Of a stretch of DNA of 64,000 nucleotides, positions 1-8,688 are shown in pieces. This DNA comes from Aminobacterium mobile DSM 12262. Its GTDB lineage: Bacteria; Synergistota; Synergistia; Synergistales; Aminobacteriaceae. The stretch is taken from contig NZ_JAFZ01000002.1 of the NCBI RefSeq assembly GCF_000526395.1, positions 250,501 through 314,500 on the forward strand, in the 5' to 3' direction. Every line of letters starts with the position of its first letter. Position 1 is the first letter of the stretch. Made by a program: the position numbers and the translations under genes. The notes below the pieces were generated by a model. The model made no database searches, was not told the origin of the DNA, and worked only from the letters and a program-made list of their open reading frames with translations.

Positions 1-1065
1 ACCCTTTTTAATGCCTGAAGCAACAAGATCCTTACCCTGCAGAATATCCCATTTTAAGTTCAAGACCAACAGGAACAGGGCAGAAAAACCATCAACTCTC
101 CAATCCGCATTTTCCTTCTCAAAAGCTTTCCCCACTGTTTCGAGCTGCTCTATGCCATACCCATCTTTCCTTACCTCTTCAAGAAAGTCCTCCAGATCTT
201 CTATAGTATTAATTTCTGCTGCTTGTAAAATATTATGAAGATACGTGAAGCTCTCAGCTAAATACTCTTCTGTGGGGTAATAGGCCGGGAACCCTGCCTT
301 TACTGCATTAGCAGCCCACTCTTCTGGGATTTCAAGATGTTCTTTAAAATAATCAGCTAAGGCCTGACGAGTCAACGGACGACTTTCCAGTTCTGAAGCT
401 GAAAAAGGTTCTGTCCGAACAGGCGCTACAGGTACTGCTGATTCTTTTGTTGATTCCCATAAATCTAAAAACCCCTCATCCGCCTCCTCCAAAAGAGCGC
501 TGAGACGAAGTAACTTTCTTTTCAGTTTTTTCTGAGTAAGCGAGTCAGTGGCGGTATGGCTGACTTTGGGAGCTATACTAGCCCAGGCCTCTTGAATCAC
601 TGTTCTGACTTGCACCGTGCATTTCAAATCCCGATATTGACTCCACTCACGAAGTCGTGAACGTTCAGAAGAAAGAGAGACTACATAAGAAATTGCCGGA
701 TAACCAAATCTCTCCGGATCATCTACCAAGCTAGAAGTGGTAACAGAATGAGCTAAATCCACAAGGAACTCTTGTTGAAGAATTTTTTCGACCTTGCGAA
801 CATCTTCTGGGAAATGGAGCAACACACGAATCTGAGAGAGATCAGGAAATGCGTCAAGAGAAGAAATAACATCTTCTCCTCTTCCCATTAATTCTGACAT
901 AAAGTCATCAGGATTCTTCGCCCACCCTTGAACCCCATAAACCGCCATATCGTCTTGTCTAATCAAGTCTTGAACAAGATTTTTAACACGCATTGTAAAC
1001 TCTTCATAGAGGGAAAGCTTTTCTAAATAAACCCTTCCCCATTCTTCAGCCTTCCGACCTTCCAT
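1..1065 (-). CDS. RelA/SpoT-domain protein, C-terminus cut by window edge
   Basis: The frame is open from an ATG at 1065 to the window edge (355 codons). An AGGCGGTGA ribosome binding site lies just upstream. The middle part resembles the (p)ppGpp synthetase fold: FPDLSQIRVLLHF fits the D-x-x-x-I-R strand, FGYPAISYVVSL fits the GYxSxHYVV segment, and VQVRTVIQEAWASI fits the QxRTxxxxAWA motif. In active synthetases a glutamate precedes QxRT (ExQxRT); here that position is threonine (codon at 616-618), so synthetase activity may be lost. The roughly 170 residues after the domain are not recognised. It may be a degenerate alarmone synthetase or a RelA-like nucleotide enzyme with another role. 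Domain call fairly sure, activity unsure. Confidence 0.7.
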   Translation of the reverse strand, partial: MEGRKAEEWGRVYLEKLSLYEEFTMRVKNLVQDLIRQDDMAVYGVQGWAKNPDDFMSELMGRGEDVISSLDAFPDLSQIRVLLHFPEDVRKVEKILQQEFLVDLAHSVTTSSLVDDPERFGYPAISYVVSLSSERSRLREWSQYRDLKCTVQVRTVIQEAWASIAPKVSHTATDSLTQKKLKRKLLRLSALLEEADEGFLDLWESTKESAVPVAPVRTEPFSASELESRPLTRQALADYFKEHLEIPEEWAANAVKAGFPAYYPTEEYLAESFTYLHNILQAAEINTIEDLEDFLEEVRKDGYGIEQLETVGKAFEKENADWRVDGFSALFLLVLNLKWDILQGKDLVASGIKKG

Positions 1066-1183
1066 TCATTAATCACCGCCTATTAATGATAGATCTTATC
1101 CCATCTGCACCACTGAAATACGTGGCCCCCATAGCTATTTTGTTGAGACAGAGGCCGTAAAGCCGTCTGTAGTATATATTAAA

Positions 1184-3289
1184 TCAACCTTCTTGAAAAG
1201 GATTACTCATTTTATCCCCCATATTGAGGGAATTCGCAAGAACCAATCTAAAACGAGCTATAAAAAGGTTATCAGGTGCCAACTTTCGAGCTCTCTCTAT
1301 AGCTTCCCAAGCCTCTTTGGGTCTATCTGCCTGAAAAGCCGCATGAGCTAAAAGTGAAGAATAAAAAGCTTCGTTACTCACAACTATATTTTGGGATTTT
1401 CCGCTATTTTCTACCTGCTCATTCTGCAAAGCATCCCATGCCTGACACATCATCAAGTACACCTGTCTGTCTCCTGGATTTATTTCTATAGCTCGACGTA
1501 GTGAGTCCAACCTCTTTACCTGGTTTTGAATCATAACATCTCCACCAAGGGATATCGCTTCATACGAGTAACGCACTGGAAGAAAAGTTTTAGACTTCGG
1601 GAAAGACAATGGAACCACCAGAGAAACTCCTTCCGGCTGAGAAGCTTTTTCCAGAGTAAAAAGATATTCCCAGCCAGTTCTTAAAAGCTCCTGATTTTGC
1701 TTCTGCTGACAAAGCTCTTTCATACGTTCTATAAGTACGTCACGACTATTCCTCTTCTTTTCTGCTTCTACTGAAAGAGCTACAGATTGAGGAGCAAAAA
1801 ATTTCTTAAGGTCTGACTTCCCAGAATAAACTGGCACTCTTTTCCCTCTTTCAGGGAGGGATGGCTTTGATGGAAGGAGATCGATTTCTCCCTCTTTCAT
1901 CTTTGTTACTTCATGTTCTCTTCTTTTTTCTTTTTCCTGCATTGATCTTTTCAGTTTTTCTATAGATTGAGAAAGAGCCTCTTCATCAGGATGCTTTTCA
2001 AGTAACACTTCATAAAATTCAAGAGCTTTTCCATAGTCTTCCATACTCTCAAAACAAAAAGCACGCCCTCGAAGAGCATCATCATCGTCAGGACTCAATT
2101 CCAAAATTTCTCGATAATACTGTTCTGCCTCTCTGTAATGTTGAAATAGCAAAGCCCGTTTGGCTAGTCCTTTTCTTTCTTCTATAAGAGCAGTACGTAA
2201 CTTCTCTTCTTCCATCGCTTCTTCTTTCAAAAAAAACTGTTGAATAGATGTAATCTTCTTCAGTATTTCCTCATTCTCTGGTTGTAATTGTAAGGCCTCT
2301 TGGTATAAAGGGAGGGCATTCTTGAAGTCCTCTTTATCAAAAAAGCAATGAGCCGCCCCTAGCAGAGCCTGCAGATTAGTGCGATCTCTTCGTAAAACCT
2401 CGTTATACGATTGTAATGCCTTCTCTTTCGAGTTAAGCGAGAAAAAGAGGTCTCCCAACCTAAGATAAGCTATACTATTTTCAGGATCTTGTTGTAGAAC
2501 ACGAAAATACGCATCTATAGCTTCCCCCTTGTCTCCCGCGTTCTCCAAAACTCTGCCTAACGCCAAAAGAGCCTCTATAAAATAAGGCTCTTTCTTTAAC
2601 GCCCAGTTGTAATAATTAAGAGCTCGCTCATACTGTCCGTCGTTAAAGTAGCGATTTCCGCGGTCCAACAAAACCTCGGGAGTCGTATGTGTATAATAAA
2701 AATAAGCTCCAACAGCAGTAGCGCCTAAAGCCGCTCCAATTATTGTTCTATGCCGAAAAACAAAAGCTTCGCCACGTTTTTTCTCAACAGGCTGCTTCAC
2801 AGATTCTTCTACTATCTCTAAAGGCTCACTAAAATTCTTTTCCTCGCCTTGCTCGTCTAACTGAAGTTCTTCACTAAGGACATTGTTTACTTCAGATTTT
2901 TCCCCATATATCTGATCTATCAATTCCTCAGGCTCAATATGCTCCTCTAAATTTTCAGCATATTCTAACTCCTCAGACAAGCCAGAAGTAGCCAATAAAT
3001 CCCACGCTTCAGGAAGACCCTGTCCTTCTAAAAAACTCTCAGAGAACTCTTTCCCCTCTTTTAACTCCAAAGAGAGTTCTTCCTCTACAACCTCAGCTTC
3101 CATTTCCTCTTCTTCTGCATCAGAAGCCAAAGCCACCACAGGAAGCCCCAAACTTCTCAGCTCTCTCGCAGAAACCTCGTTTTTTTCGTGACTTCTGTTT
3201 ATAGAGGCGACAAGGAGCCCCAGGTTCTTATTGGAATGCGACACTTCCATCGTTTCTTCGCGAAGCCAATCTTCCAAGCTTTTTTTCAC
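1184..3289 (-). CDS. TPR-repeat membrane-anchored protein, function unknown
   Basis: 701 residues from a GTG start. Residues about 55-170 are very acidic. One hydrophobic segment (about 182-199, IIGAALGATAVGAYFYY) probably crosses the membrane. From about 205 to 460 there are tandem tetratricopeptide repeats with the usual spacing of small and aromatic residues (for example ALNYYNWALKKEPYFIEALLALG begins one). A low-complexity charged stretch follows, and another TPR-like pair lies at about 600-690. TPRs normally serve as protein-interaction scaffolds. It starts 41 bases after the Mut7-C gene ends on the same strand, so the two are probably co-transcribed. No enzymatic motif was seen. Confidence 0.75.
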   Translation of the reverse strand: MKKSLEDWLREETMEVSHSNKNLGLLVASINRSHEKNEVSARELRSLGLPVVALASDAEEEEMEAEVVEEELSLELKEGKEFSESFLEGQGLPEAWDLLATSGLSEELEYAENLEEHIEPEELIDQIYGEKSEVNNVLSEELQLDEQGEEKNFSEPLEIVEESVKQPVEKKRGEAFVFRHRTIIGAALGATAVGAYFYYTHTTPEVLLDRGNRYFNDGQYERALNYYNWALKKEPYFIEALLALGRVLENAGDKGEAIDAYFRVLQQDPENSIAYLRLGDLFFSLNSKEKALQSYNEVLRRDRTNLQALLGAAHCFFDKEDFKNALPLYQEALQLQPENEEILKKITSIQQFFLKEEAMEEEKLRTALIEERKGLAKRALLFQHYREAEQYYREILELSPDDDDALRGRAFCFESMEDYGKALEFYEVLLEKHPDEEALSQSIEKLKRSMQEKEKRREHEVTKMKEGEIDLLPSKPSLPERGKRVPVYSGKSDLKKFFAPQSVALSVEAEKKRNSRDVLIERMKELCQQKQNQELLRTGWEYLFTLEKASQPEGVSLVVPLSFPKSKTFLPVRYSYEAISLGGDVMIQNQVKRLDSLRRAIEINPGDRQVYLMMCQAWDALQNEQVENSGKSQNIVVSNEAFYSSLLAHAAFQADRPKEAWEAIERARKLAPDNLFIARFRLVLANSLNMGDKMSNPFQEG

Positions 3290-3330
3290 CCCAAGTGCCC
3301 CTTTCTACTAATCTTCAACAAATCTCCACT

Positions 3331-4128
3331 TTACATATCATTAAAAAGTGTACCAATATTGATATTATCCTGCAATCCCAACTTACCTCTTTTCTTCAGG
3401 ATATTCATGACTCTATTTTTGATACGCTCTCGATGAGAACCAGGCCAGAATACTCGCCCACAAGAAGGGCACTGAGTAAATTCATGATAAAACATTCGAG
3501 TTAGAGGTTCCAACTGATCAAGTATGGCTTCTTTAGATACCATGCGCAATATTTTATTACAATATGTACATCTGGAAAAAGGCTGGAGCCACTGAAAAAG
3601 AGAATAGAAATCAATAACCTCCTGCAATTGTTGCCAAGGAGATTCGGTACGTACCAGGTGCCCAAAAACAACAGTTTTACGTTTCAGCAACGAACGATCT
3701 CTCGTTAAGACAATACGATCTTCTCGCAGCGCTAACTCCGCTATCTGACTGTCTTTCCACTCCTGTTCATAAGCAGTATCAAGCCCCATAAGCCGGAGCA
3801 AAGAAGCCAGCTTCCCCACATTGACATCCGCAACAAAACGTGGCATTTCGAGAGCGTCAGGGCGCAAGAACGACTTTTTTGTCACATCCATGGGGGGAGT
3901 TATAGGAAAAACATCTACGAAATCTCCTCCTATTATTATTCGGTCAAAGTCTGATAAAACTCCATTTACATAAATAGTTCCTACTTCTGTGTGGGGAACT
4001 CCACATGCTTCTATGCCATCTTTCACCGATGTGGATCGTCTAATGACATGCATCATTTGTGGTGGTTCTTTAAGGATAGGATGAAGGAAGAAATCAAGAT
4101 TCCCATAAAATGTTATCCGGATCTCCAC
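3331..4128 (-). CDS. Ubiquitin-like + Mut7-C (DUF82) RNase-domain protein
   Basis: 265 residues. The N-terminal ~80 residues (MEIRITFYGNLDFFL) look like the ThiS/MoaD-like ubiquitin fold often fused to Mut7-C. Residues ~92-175 carry the Mut7-C PIN-like nuclease core: RFVADVNVGKLASLLRLMG with its early Asp, then ALREDRIVLTRDRSLL. The C-terminus has a zinc-ribbon pattern of two CxxC pairs (CTYC, CPSC) followed by RVFWPGSHRERI, diagnostic for the family. A GTG start is chosen because an AGAGGG site precedes it by about 7 bases. The family is predicted to act on RNA, but its targets are unknown. The TPR gene follows it on the same strand, and a plus-strand promoter begins about 19 bases upstream of its start. 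Confidence 0.85.
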   Translation of the reverse strand: MEIRITFYGNLDFFLHPILKEPPQMMHVIRRSTSVKDGIEACGVPHTEVGTIYVNGVLSDFDRIIIGGDFVDVFPITPPMDVTKKSFLRPDALEMPRFVADVNVGKLASLLRLMGLDTAYEQEWKDSQIAELALREDRIVLTRDRSLLKRKTVVFGHLVRTESPWQQLQEVIDFYSLFQWLQPFSRCTYCNKILRMVSKEAILDQLEPLTRMFYHEFTQCPSCGRVFWPGSHRERIKNRVMNILKKRGKLGLQDNINIGTLFNDM

Positions 4129-4146
4129 CTCTTCACCCTCTTTCTC

Positions 4147-4175
4147 GTGTCATAAAAATATTTGTATATTATAAT
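4147..4175 (+). promoter_or_regulatory. Promoter placing the transcript start at the apgM ATG
   Basis: A GTGTCA -35-like hexamer (4147-4152), a 17-base spacer and a perfect TATAAT -10 box (4170-4175). The ATG at 4182 is where transcription would be expected to begin, and no Shine-Dalgarno sequence lies between, so the mRNA may be leaderless. Confidence 0.5.
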
Positions 4176-4181
4176 TATTTT

Positions 4182-5483
4182 ATGAGATGCATATTAGTGA
4201 TACTTGATGGACTTGGCGATAAAGGCATTCCTGCTTTAGGAGGTCACACGCCCCTTCAAGTTGCCCGGACTCCGAATCTCGATCAGATTGCGGCAGCAGG
4301 GGTATGTGGCTTATATCATAGTTGTCTTCAGGGGCAAGCTATGCCCAGCGAAATGGCCCATTTCGTCATGTTTGGTTATGACCTCGCTCAATTTCCAGGT
4401 CGAGGGTATATAGAAATGCGTGCTGAAGGTTTTCCAGTCCATTCCGGGGATGTAGCCCTTCTTTCTCGAACCTTCTCTGTGAAAAAGGAAAAAGAGATGT
4501 TCATTCTGAAGGTAGAAAAAATGAATATTGACAAAGAAACCCTGGCCCCCCTCCATAAAGCGATACGCTTCTACTGCGAAAAGGGCGTGGAAATAGAATT
4601 TATTCCCACTAAAGGGATCGCTGGACTATCTATTATGAGAGGCCCTGGATTATCTGCGGAGATTACCGATTCCAATCCTATTTACGAAAATCGCCCTATC
4701 ATGAAAGTCCTACCTCGCCAAGACGCAAAAAACCCCGCTGCAGCCAATTATACTGCAGAAATACTTAATAAATACCTTCTCTGGTCTTACAATATTCTTT
4801 CAAATCACCCCATAAATAAGGCCAGGGAAAAGGAGCATACCCCTCCTATCAACTTCATAGGCCTTCAACGGGCGGGACAACATCAACCTCTCACTCCTTT
4901 CTCTCAAAAATGGGGACTTAAGGCTCTCTGCATTGCTTCCGGAGCAATTTATTATGGCCTTTGTTCCACACTAGGCATGGATGTTTTACACGTGCAAGAT
5001 ACAGAAGACCCTGGAAAAGATTTGGAAAAGCGCCTCCGTTTAGCTTATGAAGCAAAAGGTTACGATTTTATTTATGTCCACACTAAAGCTACAGATGAAG
5101 CCGCCCATGAAAGAAAACCAGATTTGAAAATAAGAGTCATAGAAGCCCTCGATCACGCTTTTAAATTTGCAAGGGACGTCTTTATCCCCGACGAAGACGT
5201 TCTTTTAGTCGTCACTTCTGACCATTCCACTGCTAGCATAGGAAACATGATTCACTCTGGAGAAACAGTTCCCATCGTGATGAAAGGGAAATATACGCGA
5301 CGAGATAGTGTAGATACATTCGATGAAATAAGCTGTGCTCTTGGAGGTTTGGGGATTTTACGCCAACACGAACTTATGTATATGATCCTAAACCTTCTCG
5401 ATCGCGGGAAACTGGGAGGACTTATGGACTCCCCCGTAGATCAGCCCTATTATCCAGGCCCATATATCCCATTGAAAGGGTGA
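4182..5483 (+). CDS. apgM: 2,3-bisphosphoglycerate-independent phosphoglycerate mutase, archaeal type (ApgM-like)
   Basis: 434 residues from the ATG at 4182, where the conserved N-terminus MRCILVILDGLGD begins; an upstream in-frame ATG at 4110 would add 24 unrelated residues. The alkaline-phosphatase superfamily metal site is visible: DGLGD, the presumed nucleophile Ser in MPSEMAHFVMFGYD, VHTKATDEAAHE and VVTSDHSTAS. The enzyme would interconvert 3- and 2-phosphoglycerate in glycolysis or gluconeogenesis with two divalent metals. ApgM proteins usually read SD before AH; here it is SEMAH, a small deviation. The next gene follows within a few bases. It may be the only phosphoglycerate mutase of the cell, but the window cannot show that. 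Confidence 0.85.
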   Translation: MRCILVILDGLGDKGIPALGGHTPLQVARTPNLDQIAAAGVCGLYHSCLQGQAMPSEMAHFVMFGYDLAQFPGRGYIEMRAEGFPVHSGDVALLSRTFSVKKEKEMFILKVEKMNIDKETLAPLHKAIRFYCEKGVEIEFIPTKGIAGLSIMRGPGLSAEITDSNPIYENRPIMKVLPRQDAKNPAAANYTAEILNKYLLWSYNILSNHPINKAREKEHTPPINFIGLQRAGQHQPLTPFSQKWGLKALCIASGAIYYGLCSTLGMDVLHVQDTEDPGKDLEKRLRLAYEAKGYDFIYVHTKATDEAAHERKPDLKIRVIEALDHAFKFARDVFIPDEDVLLVVTSDHSTASIGNMIHSGETVPIVMKGKYTRRDSVDTFDEISCALGGLGILRQHELMYMILNLLDRGKLGGLMDSPVDQPYYPGPYIPLKG

Positions 5484-5488
5484 GTGTC

Positions 5489-6277
5489 ATGGACGAACGG
5501 ATGAAAAAAATTCTGATGGAAAAACCAGATCTAGTCAGTAAATTCCCTTCTTGGATGATCTCTCCTGAATCTCTTGAACGCATGAACAAAAATAAAAATC
5601 TTGTAATCTTGGAAATAGCTGGGCGGGATAGTTTTGCTGCTCTATTTAAATATATGGGATCTCATGACATTGATGGAATACTTCCTACCATCGCCTATAC
5701 TGGAACCGAGTTCGGCGACTGGCACTGTCTTTTTGATAATATCAAATATCTCCAAGGCCGTCTTCTTACCACTTACATTTCAATATATCCTCCAGTGCTT
5801 ATGGGGGCCCCTCGTTTATGGGCCATGCTTTGCGGAGCCACTACTGCCTTGTCGCTGTCCAGATATGGTTTTTATTCACCGTGTATAGGTTGCCATCTTT
5901 ATCTTCATGCCCTTCGAATTCCGCTGGCTCTCTCTTTGGGGAAAGTTCCTGTTATAACAGGAGAAAGGGAATCACATGACGGCGTTATTAAGATCAACCA
6001 ACTTCGAATAGCGCTTGAAGGGTATAGAGAACTATATAACACCTTTGCTCTTCCTTTGGAAATGCCTTTACAACATATTAGTCAGAATCGAGAGATAGAA
6101 AAGCTTTTAGGCATCCCTTGGGAAAGAGGAAAAAGACAACTGGACTGTGTTTTAAGCGGGAACTACGTAGATGAGGATGGAAACGTTTCTTACTCTGAAA
6201 AAGCTATCCATCGCTATCTAACCGAATTTGCCATACCAACAGTCCAAAAATGGCTTGAAGAAATTTTGAATGATTAA
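5489..6277 (+). CDS. Unknown protein, possible PP-loop ATP-binding fold
   Basis: 262 residues. The ATG at 5489 is chosen because AAAGGG lies 8 bases upstream; a GTG at 5480 overlapping the apgM stop is the alternative. NLVILEIAGRDSFAALF resembles the SGGxDSxAA loop of N-type (PP-loop) ATP pyrophosphatases such as QueC, TtcA or asparagine synthetase. IGCHLYLHALRIPLA further on has the look of the Cys/His-containing region of some members. It is translationally close to apgM, so co-expression is likely. No substrate can be assigned, and the PP-loop reading is inference from one motif. Confidence 0.6.
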   Translation: MDERMKKILMEKPDLVSKFPSWMISPESLERMNKNKNLVILEIAGRDSFAALFKYMGSHDIDGILPTIAYTGTEFGDWHCLFDNIKYLQGRLLTTYISIYPPVLMGAPRLWAMLCGATTALSLSRYGFYSPCIGCHLYLHALRIPLALSLGKVPVITGERESHDGVIKINQLRIALEGYRELYNTFALPLEMPLQHISQNREIEKLLGIPWERGKRQLDCVLSGNYVDEDGNVSYSEKAIHRYLTEFAIPTVQKWLEEILND

Positions 6278-6322
6278 AAATAAGCGTAACTGAATCATAT
6301 ACGATTCTAAAAGAATAAAAAA

Positions 6323-6350
6323 ATAGGGAATACCTTAAGGTATTCCCTAT
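6323..6350. terminator. Bidirectional intrinsic terminator
   Basis: Perfect 12-bp arms (ATAGGGAATACC) around a TTAA loop. Read on the minus strand it is followed by seven T, ending the tRNA-Leu transcript. On the plus strand a T-rich stretch follows the apgM operon. Confidence 0.85.
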
Positions 6351-6363
6351 CTCTTTTCTAAAA

Positions 6364-6450
6364 TGGTGCGGAGGGGGAGACTCGAACTCCCACAGCCTCG
6401 CGGCCACAAGGTCCTTAGCCTTGCGCGTCTACCCGTTCCGCCACCCCCGC
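6364..6450 (-). tRNA. tRNA-Leu, anticodon AAG by loop position, CCA encoded
   Basis: 87-nt class II tRNA. The acceptor stem GCGGGGG pairs with CCTCCGC with one G-U, followed by discriminator A and an encoded CCA. The anticodon stem CAAGG/CCTTG encloses the loop CTAAGGA, giving anticodon AAG (complement of 6414-6416). The long variable arm and the T arm GGGAG-TTCGAGT-CTCCC are regular. Most bacteria read CUU/CUC leucine codons with GAG; an A34 tRNA would need deamination to inosine to read CUC. It lies downstream of rplS on the same strand. Confidence 0.92.
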
Positions 6451-6467
6451 AGAACGACGGTTATTAT

Positions 6468-6484
6468 AATGGGCCTTGCCCATT
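6468..6484 (-). other. Small hairpin after rplS
   Basis: AATGGGC-CTT-GCCCATT, 7-bp arms, between the rplS stop and the tRNA-Leu. There is no T run after it on the minus strand, so it is more likely a processing or stability element than a terminator. Read-through from rplS into the tRNA is possible. Confidence 0.4.
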
Positions 6485-6510
6485 AAGTCAATACAGAGGG
6501 AGAAAAAAGC

Positions 6511-6858
6511 TTAAAATTCCCTTCTCTCCTTAATACGGGCAGCCTTTCCACTTAAATCTCTCAGGTAATATAGCTTCGCCCTACGAACCTTACCAAGACG
6601 TTTGACTTCAATCTTGTCAACGGTAGGACAATGTAAGGGGAAAATTCTTTCCACCCCGACCCCATTAGAAATTTTTCTTACGGTAAAAGTCTCGTTGACC
6701 CCACCATGTTTACGGGCAATAACAACCCCTTCAAAAACCTGAATACGCTCTCGAGCTCCTTCTGTAACTTTAACGTGGACTCGTACAGTATCTCCAGGAC
6801 GGAACTCTGGTGTTTCGCTTTTCATATATTTTTTTTCAACCAGTTTAATGGCATCCAT
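6511..6858 (-). CDS. rplS: 50S ribosomal protein L19
   Basis: 115 residues, the usual length. It has the L19 signatures [34 protein letters not shown] (in part) and the C-terminal [10 protein letters not shown]19 sits at the 30S-50S interface of the ribosome. An AAGGAGGG site precedes the ATG. It is the last gene of the rpsP-rimM-trmD-rplS cluster, with 32 bases between it and trmD, an order conserved across bacteria. Confidence 0.97.
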   Translation of the reverse strand: MDAIKLVEKKYMKSETPEFRPGDTVRVHVKVTEGARERIQVFEGVVIARKHGGVNETFTVRKISNGVGVERIFPLHCPTVDKIEVKRLGKVRRAKLYYLRDLSGKAARIKERREF

Positions 6859-6890
6859 AGCTAACCCTCCTTACTCACAATAAAATGTCT

Positions 6891-8147
6891 TTATCTCCAA
6901 CCGAAGAACCTATCGAGAATAACCCCGACGGCCGTTCGGACTGAGAGGTGGTTATAATCTTCATAACCTCCAGAGAGAGGCTGTAAAACTTCTGAACATT
7001 GATCTAATACTTCATCCGGAAGACCAGAAGCTGTTCCAAAAAGGAAAAGAACCGGTTTTTGTTCTTCCAGAATAGACCTTTTCACTTCCAACCAGTGCAC
7101 CGATCCAGGAAATGTTCTGGCTGTTGTTCCAATAATAGTGGGTTTTTCACGTTCTTTGCTTACGATCCACTCAATAGCCTTCTCTAAAGTAGCGACTGTT
7201 TTCATCTCTTTAAAGGCTTCTGCTCGGCTAGGATTAAAGAGAGCACCATAACCTTCCATCCAATGGTCTGCCATAGTCTTTGCCAATTCTCGCTGGCTTT
7301 TTAATGGCGTCACAACCAAAAATTTTCGAACGCCATAGGTTTTGCAAGAACGGCCTATATCAGAGAGATCTAGCCCTGTAATAGCAGCTGTAGTCACTTC
7401 CCCTGCCCTATTGAGAACTGGATGATGAACTAATGCCAGATAAACTCCCTTTTGAAGGTACGACGTAATATTGGCTCTACTTAAAAGATCCGGGCGTCGT
7501 CGCAATGTCCTTTGTACTGCCTGGAGATCCCGCCATTTGGTTATTTCTTTTTCGTTACCTGATAGAAGCACTGGTGGAACTTTTACCCCTTTCCATTCCG
7601 ACGGACGAGTGTAGTGTGGAAAATCCAACATCCCTCTAAAAAAAGAGTCTTCTTCCACTGCTTTGTCCCGACCTACAACCCCTGGGACGAGACGGGCCAT
7701 AGAATCTATAATGGCCATAGTAGGAATTTCTCCTCCAGTCAGAACGAAATCCCCCAGAGAAACTTCAAGATCTACATACTTTTCTACAAAACGTTCGTCT
7801 ATCCCCTCATAATGGCCGCAAATAATAACAATATCTTCCCGAGAAGCGAGAGACTCTACCATTTCTTGAGTTAACATTGCCCCTTGAGGGCTCGGATATA
7901 CAACCCACGAATTCTGGCTTCGCTCTTTAGCTTTATCCAAAGCTTTTACAAGAGGCCCTGGCATTAAGACCATTCCGCCGCTTCCAAAGGAATAATCGTC
8001 AATTTGCCGATAATTGCCCAATCCATACTCTCGGAGATTAACTACATCTACCTGAATTACTCCAGATTCAATAGCTCTTCCAATAATGCTTGTAGATAAG
8101 AAATCTTGAAAAAATTCTGGGAAGGCCGTAATGATAGTAACATGCAT
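6891..8147 (-). CDS. trmD: TrmD tRNA (m1G37) methyltransferase fused to a second SPOUT-type RNA methyltransferase domain
   Basis: 418 residues from the ATG at 8147 (MHVTIITAFPEFF), which overlaps the rimM stop as TAATG; a GTG at 8156 is a poorer start. Residues 1-~240 are TrmD: the knot region shows YPSPQGAML, IICGHYEGIDERF and GDFVLTGGE, with DxxRR-type RRPDLL later. TrmD methylates G37 of tRNAs reading CNN/GNN codons to prevent frameshifting. Residues ~241-418 (from YLALVHHPVLNRAGEV) match the Methyltrn_RNA_4 family (Thermotoga TM1570-like), a SAM-dependent RNA methyltransferase of unknown target, ending in LFLFGTASGLPDEVL and NHLSVRTAVGVILDRFFG. In other lineages this domain is a separate gene beside trmD. 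Confidence 0.95.
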   Translation of the reverse strand: MHVTIITAFPEFFQDFLSTSIIGRAIESGVIQVDVVNLREYGLGNYRQIDDYSFGSGGMVLMPGPLVKALDKAKERSQNSWVVYPSPQGAMLTQEMVESLASREDIVIICGHYEGIDERFVEKYVDLEVSLGDFVLTGGEIPTMAIIDSMARLVPGVVGRDKAVEEDSFFRGMLDFPHYTRPSEWKGVKVPPVLLSGNEKEITKWRDLQAVQRTLRRRPDLLSRANITSYLQKGVYLALVHHPVLNRAGEVTTAAITGLDLSDIGRSCKTYGVRKFLVVTPLKSQRELAKTMADHWMEGYGALFNPSRAEAFKEMKTVATLEKAIEWIVSKEREKPTIIGTTARTFPGSVHWLEVKRSILEEQKPVLFLFGTASGLPDEVLDQCSEVLQPLSGGYEDYNHLSVRTAVGVILDRFFGWR

Positions 8148-8683
8148 TATTCCCACAATCCTTCTATTAACTCTATTTCCATAACCTGATTGTCAATGTC
8201 CACATTTTTAATGAATTCTGAAACTGCCGGAATATAGTGTTCTTTCCCGTCCTCATCAAGGATTACATAAACATCGACAGGGCCAGTAGCAAGCACGGAA
8301 TGAACTTTTCCAAGGTAACGGCTACTTCTCTTTTCATAGACCCGAATACCTATAAGATCGTCCACCCAATACTCTCCCTCCTCCAAAGCTATCCGCTCCT
8401 CTGGAGGGATCATGATCAAGTTGCCTTTCAAGGCTTCAGCACTTTCGCGATCTTTCAGTTCCTCGGTTAAAGCTACTACAATGCTTTTTCCTGCTATAAC
8501 TTTCAGCTCTCGAACAGTAAGAACGGTTATTTGCGTCAAATCTTCTCCGTAGACCACAAGCTCTGCCATCAATCGGAAACGCTCGGGGAAATCAGTAAGA
8601 GGAAAAATTTTAATTCCACCAGCCACTCCATGCGCCCCAACGATTTTACCAATAGCTATCAGGTCTCGGTTACTCACGCTCAT
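8147..8683 (-). CDS. rimM: 16S rRNA processing protein RimM
   Basis: 178 residues. The N-terminal barrel begins with IAIGKIVGAHGVAGGIKIFPLTDFPERF, the hallmark of RimM, and the C-terminal PRC-barrel contains YWVDDLIGIRVYE and HYIPAVSEFIKNVDI. RimM binds S19 in the 30S head and helps mature it. GAGGTGA precedes the ATG. Its stop overlaps the trmD start by one base, so the two are translationally coupled. Confidence 0.95.
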   Translation of the reverse strand: MSVSNRDLIAIGKIVGAHGVAGGIKIFPLTDFPERFRLMAELVVYGEDLTQITVLTVRELKVIAGKSIVVALTEELKDRESAEALKGNLIMIPPEERIALEEGEYWVDDLIGIRVYEKRSSRYLGKVHSVLATGPVDVYVILDEDGKEHYIPAVSEFIKNVDIDNQVMEIELIEGLWE

Positions 8684-8688
8684 TCACC

